A stretch of DNA of 6,911 nt from Gp6-AA45 sp035652075 (GTDB lineage Bacteria > Acidobacteriota > Vicinamibacteria > Vicinamibacterales > CAVVIG01), in the NCBI GenBank assembly GCA_035652075.1, contig DASREL010000136.1, forward strand, positions 1-6,911, read 5' to 3'. Shown piece by piece: positions 6,196 through 6,911 of the stretch; the stretch's first letter is position 1, and each line of letters starts with the position of its first letter. The position numbers and the translations under genes are program-made. The notes below the pieces were generated by a model that saw nothing but the letters and a program-made list of their open reading frames with translations, had not been told where the DNA came from and ran no database searches.

Positions 6196-6225
6196 GTCGG
6201 ATTCCTCGTCTCAGTTGAATGGGTC

Positions 6226-6417
6226 TCAGGAGAGCCGCGTGATCGCGCCCGAGGCGGTCCAGCGGAGAAACGCCTCCGCGACGAGCGTCTCGATCACGGC
6301 GCGGCACGTCTCGCCTTCGAGGTTCCAGAGCCGGCGGGCCTGCGTCGGCGTGAGCTGCAGTCCCGGCATTTCCAAGAATTCCGCCCGCACGCGCTGCACC
6401 ACGGTCGTCAGGTCCAT
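6226..6417 (-). CDS. Small winged-helix-like protein of unknown function
   Basis: The 63-residue protein begins at ATG 6417, with GAGGAG six bases upstream; the longer open frame to 6729 has no supported start. The sequence VVQRVRAEFLEMPGLQLTPT followed by QARRLWNLEGETCRAVIETL and VAEAFLRWTASGAITR has the helix-helix-recognition helix-hairpin layout of a minimal winged helix. I recall the EMPGLxLTxxQAxRLWxL pattern from many uncharacterised small bacterial proteins. The stretch TPTQARRLWNLEGETCRAVI would be the helix-turn-helix. It may bind DNA or act as a small interaction domain; no function is established. It heads the minus-strand pair with the HExxH gene. Confidence 0.75.
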   Translation of the reverse strand: MDLTTVVQRVRAEFLEMPGLQLTPTQARRLWNLEGETCRAVIETLVAEAFLRWTASGAITRLS

Positions 6418-6619
6418 CGGTTCTCCTCGCTGACGCGCGAATGAGCAAGAGACGGACCAGATCCGCGATCGCGCGTTTTCCGGTGTAAATCCGCGTGACC
6501 GTAGTGTCGCGTCAGACATTTTTGTCTGGCTAGATCGGCCTTCACACATCGATGTAGGATCTCGGTCGAATCGCCGCGCAAGGCGCGCGGCGGATCCAGA
6601 CAAAAACGTAGGTGTGATC
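6418..6619. promoter_or_regulatory. Divergent control region, winged-helix gene / NifA-like gene
   Basis: This 202-bp gap serves two divergent genes. It holds a perfect palindrome (6513-6528), a second related site (6596-6610), the self-complementary ACATCGATGT (6546-6555) and a GC-rich hairpin (6572-6592). The reading frame of the plus-strand gene stays open back to about 6434 but no good start codon or ribosome site is seen there. No clear -35/-10 or sigma-54 boxes were found. Confidence 0.6.
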
Positions 6620-6640
6620 ATGGCGGGCCACAAAAATGTC
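6513..6640. repeat. Three copies of an operator-like A-tract palindrome
   Basis: The 12-mer GACAAAAATGTC occurs on the minus strand at 6515-6526 (exact, within CAGACA-TTTT-TGTCTG). On the plus strand it occurs at 6599-6610 (GACAAAAACGTA, two changes) and 6629-6640 (CACAAAAATGTC, one change). Sites 1 and 2 also form a perfect 11-bp inverted pair, TTTTTGTCTGG (6519-6529) and CCAGACAAAAA (6596-6606). Centres are 84 and 30 bp apart. The third copy lies inside the first codons of the downstream gene. Confidence 0.5.
6572..6592 (+). other. GC-rich hairpin in the leader of the NifA-like gene
   Basis: CGCCGCGC (6572-6579) and GCGCGGCG (6585-6592) form an 8-bp all-G/C stem with loop AAGGC. It lies 27 bases upstream of the ATG and ends just before the second operator-like site. 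If transcribed it would be a stable leader hairpin; in GC-rich DNA chance cannot be excluded. Confidence 0.4.
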
Positions 6641-6911
6641 GACCGAGGCGAGGCCCGGCTGCGCGAGGCGCAGCGGCTCTCGACGCTGCTGGACATCAGC
6701 CAGGCGCTCTCGGGCACGCTGAACCTCAAGGCGTCGCTGCACCGCGTGCTCGAGATCCTCGCCGGTCAGTACGGCGCCGTCCGCGGGTTGATCTCGCTGA
6801 TCGACGAGTCCGGCGACGCACGGGTCGAAGCGGTCGACGGCATCGTCGAATCGGCCCGCCCGGTCCGCTACCAGCTCGGCGAAGGCATCACGGGCCGCGT
6901 CGTCGAAAGCG
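6620..6911 (+). CDS. NifA-like GAF-domain regulator, N-terminal fragment
   Basis: ATG 6620 opens a frame that runs off the window (97 codons). GTAGG at 6608-6612 is a weak ribosome site; GTG 6614 is an in-frame alternative. Residues 16-60 (RLSTLLDISQALSGTLNLKA and then SLHRVLEILAGQYGAVRGLI) and YQLGEGITGRVVES (84-97) are the pattern of the N-terminal GAF domain of NifA-type sigma-54 activators (EISQAL-S-TLDL ... RG-I-L ... YKLGEGITGRV-E-G). GAF histidine kinases can look similar. The AAA+ domain, if present, lies outside the window, so the effector type is inferred. NifA's GAF binds 2-oxoglutarate in some species; nothing here shows the ligand. The gene is divergent from the winged-helix gene and preceded by repeated operator-like sites. 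Confidence 0.7.
   Translation, partial: MAGHKNVDRGEARLREAQRLSTLLDISQALSGTLNLKASLHRVLEILAGQYGAVRGLISLIDESGDARVEAVDGIVESARPVRYQLGEGITGRVVES

Noticed and set aside
5482..6444. Long plus-strand open frame of 320 codons
   Set aside because: It lies opposite the HExxH and winged-helix genes, is Arg-rich without domain pattern, and is typical of GC-rich antisense frames.
6499..6508. CGTAGTGTC shared with the arms of the palindromic repeat at 1387-1395
   Set aside because: A nine-base match without the hairpin units is expected by chance at a few percent and gives no sign of a decayed repeat.
6501..6619. NifA upstream activating sequence TGT-N10-ACA
   Set aside because: No TGT and ACA pair with ten-base spacing was found among the TGT triplets I tested in this region.

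Overview
The window is GC-rich bacterial DNA with dense coding and strong AGGAGG-type ribosome binding sites. Three features point to Acidobacteriota, probably the Vicinamibacteria: the C-terminal style of the TonB-dependent receptor, a double REP-like palindrome of the type I recall as common in that group, and GAF-containing sigma-54 activators. This placement is from memory of such genomes and was not tested.

Layout. (1) Bases 1-1391, plus strand: the last ~120 residues of a TonB-dependent receptor, then with no gap (TAA directly followed by GTG) a 342-residue protein that looks like the C-terminal half of a P1B-type metal ATPase but has lost the catalytic motifs. (2) Bases 1384-1446: a perfect 14-bp inverted repeat enclosing two hairpins, lying between convergent genes whose stop codons lie in or at the edge of its arms. 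(3) Bases 1446-2321, minus strand: an outer-membrane beta-barrel gene followed 18 bp later by a small Os1348-type NHLP-clan protein. (4) Bases 2322-2544: a divergent regulatory region. (5) Bases 2545-2946, plus strand: a DoxX-family membrane protein. (6) Bases 2937-5483, minus strand: a YceI-family protein and then a GAF-GAF-AAA+-Fis sigma-54 activator, whose end overlaps doxX tail to tail by 10 bp. (7) Bases 5484-5667: a regulatory gap with a strong 33-bp dyad. (8) Bases 5668-6417, minus strand: a 63-residue winged-helix-like protein followed by a 175-residue exported or anchored HExxH protein. (9) Bases 6418-6619: a second divergent control region with a repeated A-tract palindrome. (10) Base 6620 to the window end, plus strand: the N-terminus of a NifA-like GAF regulator.

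How the parts may work together. DoxX and YceI proteins are often linked to envelope, quinone or oxidative-stress functions. Here the omp/doxX divergent region and the region upstream of yceI share a bipartite dyad (GTTCAC ... CGCA-N3-TGCG), so these genes may be co-regulated. The GAF-type activator may sense a small molecule or redox state and is likely co-transcribed with yceI. The least ordinary items are the catalytically dead P-type ATPase homologue next to the TonB receptor, the shared dyad, and the triplicated operator-like motif before the NifA-like gene. I saw no tRNA, rRNA, CRISPR array, transposase or integrase.
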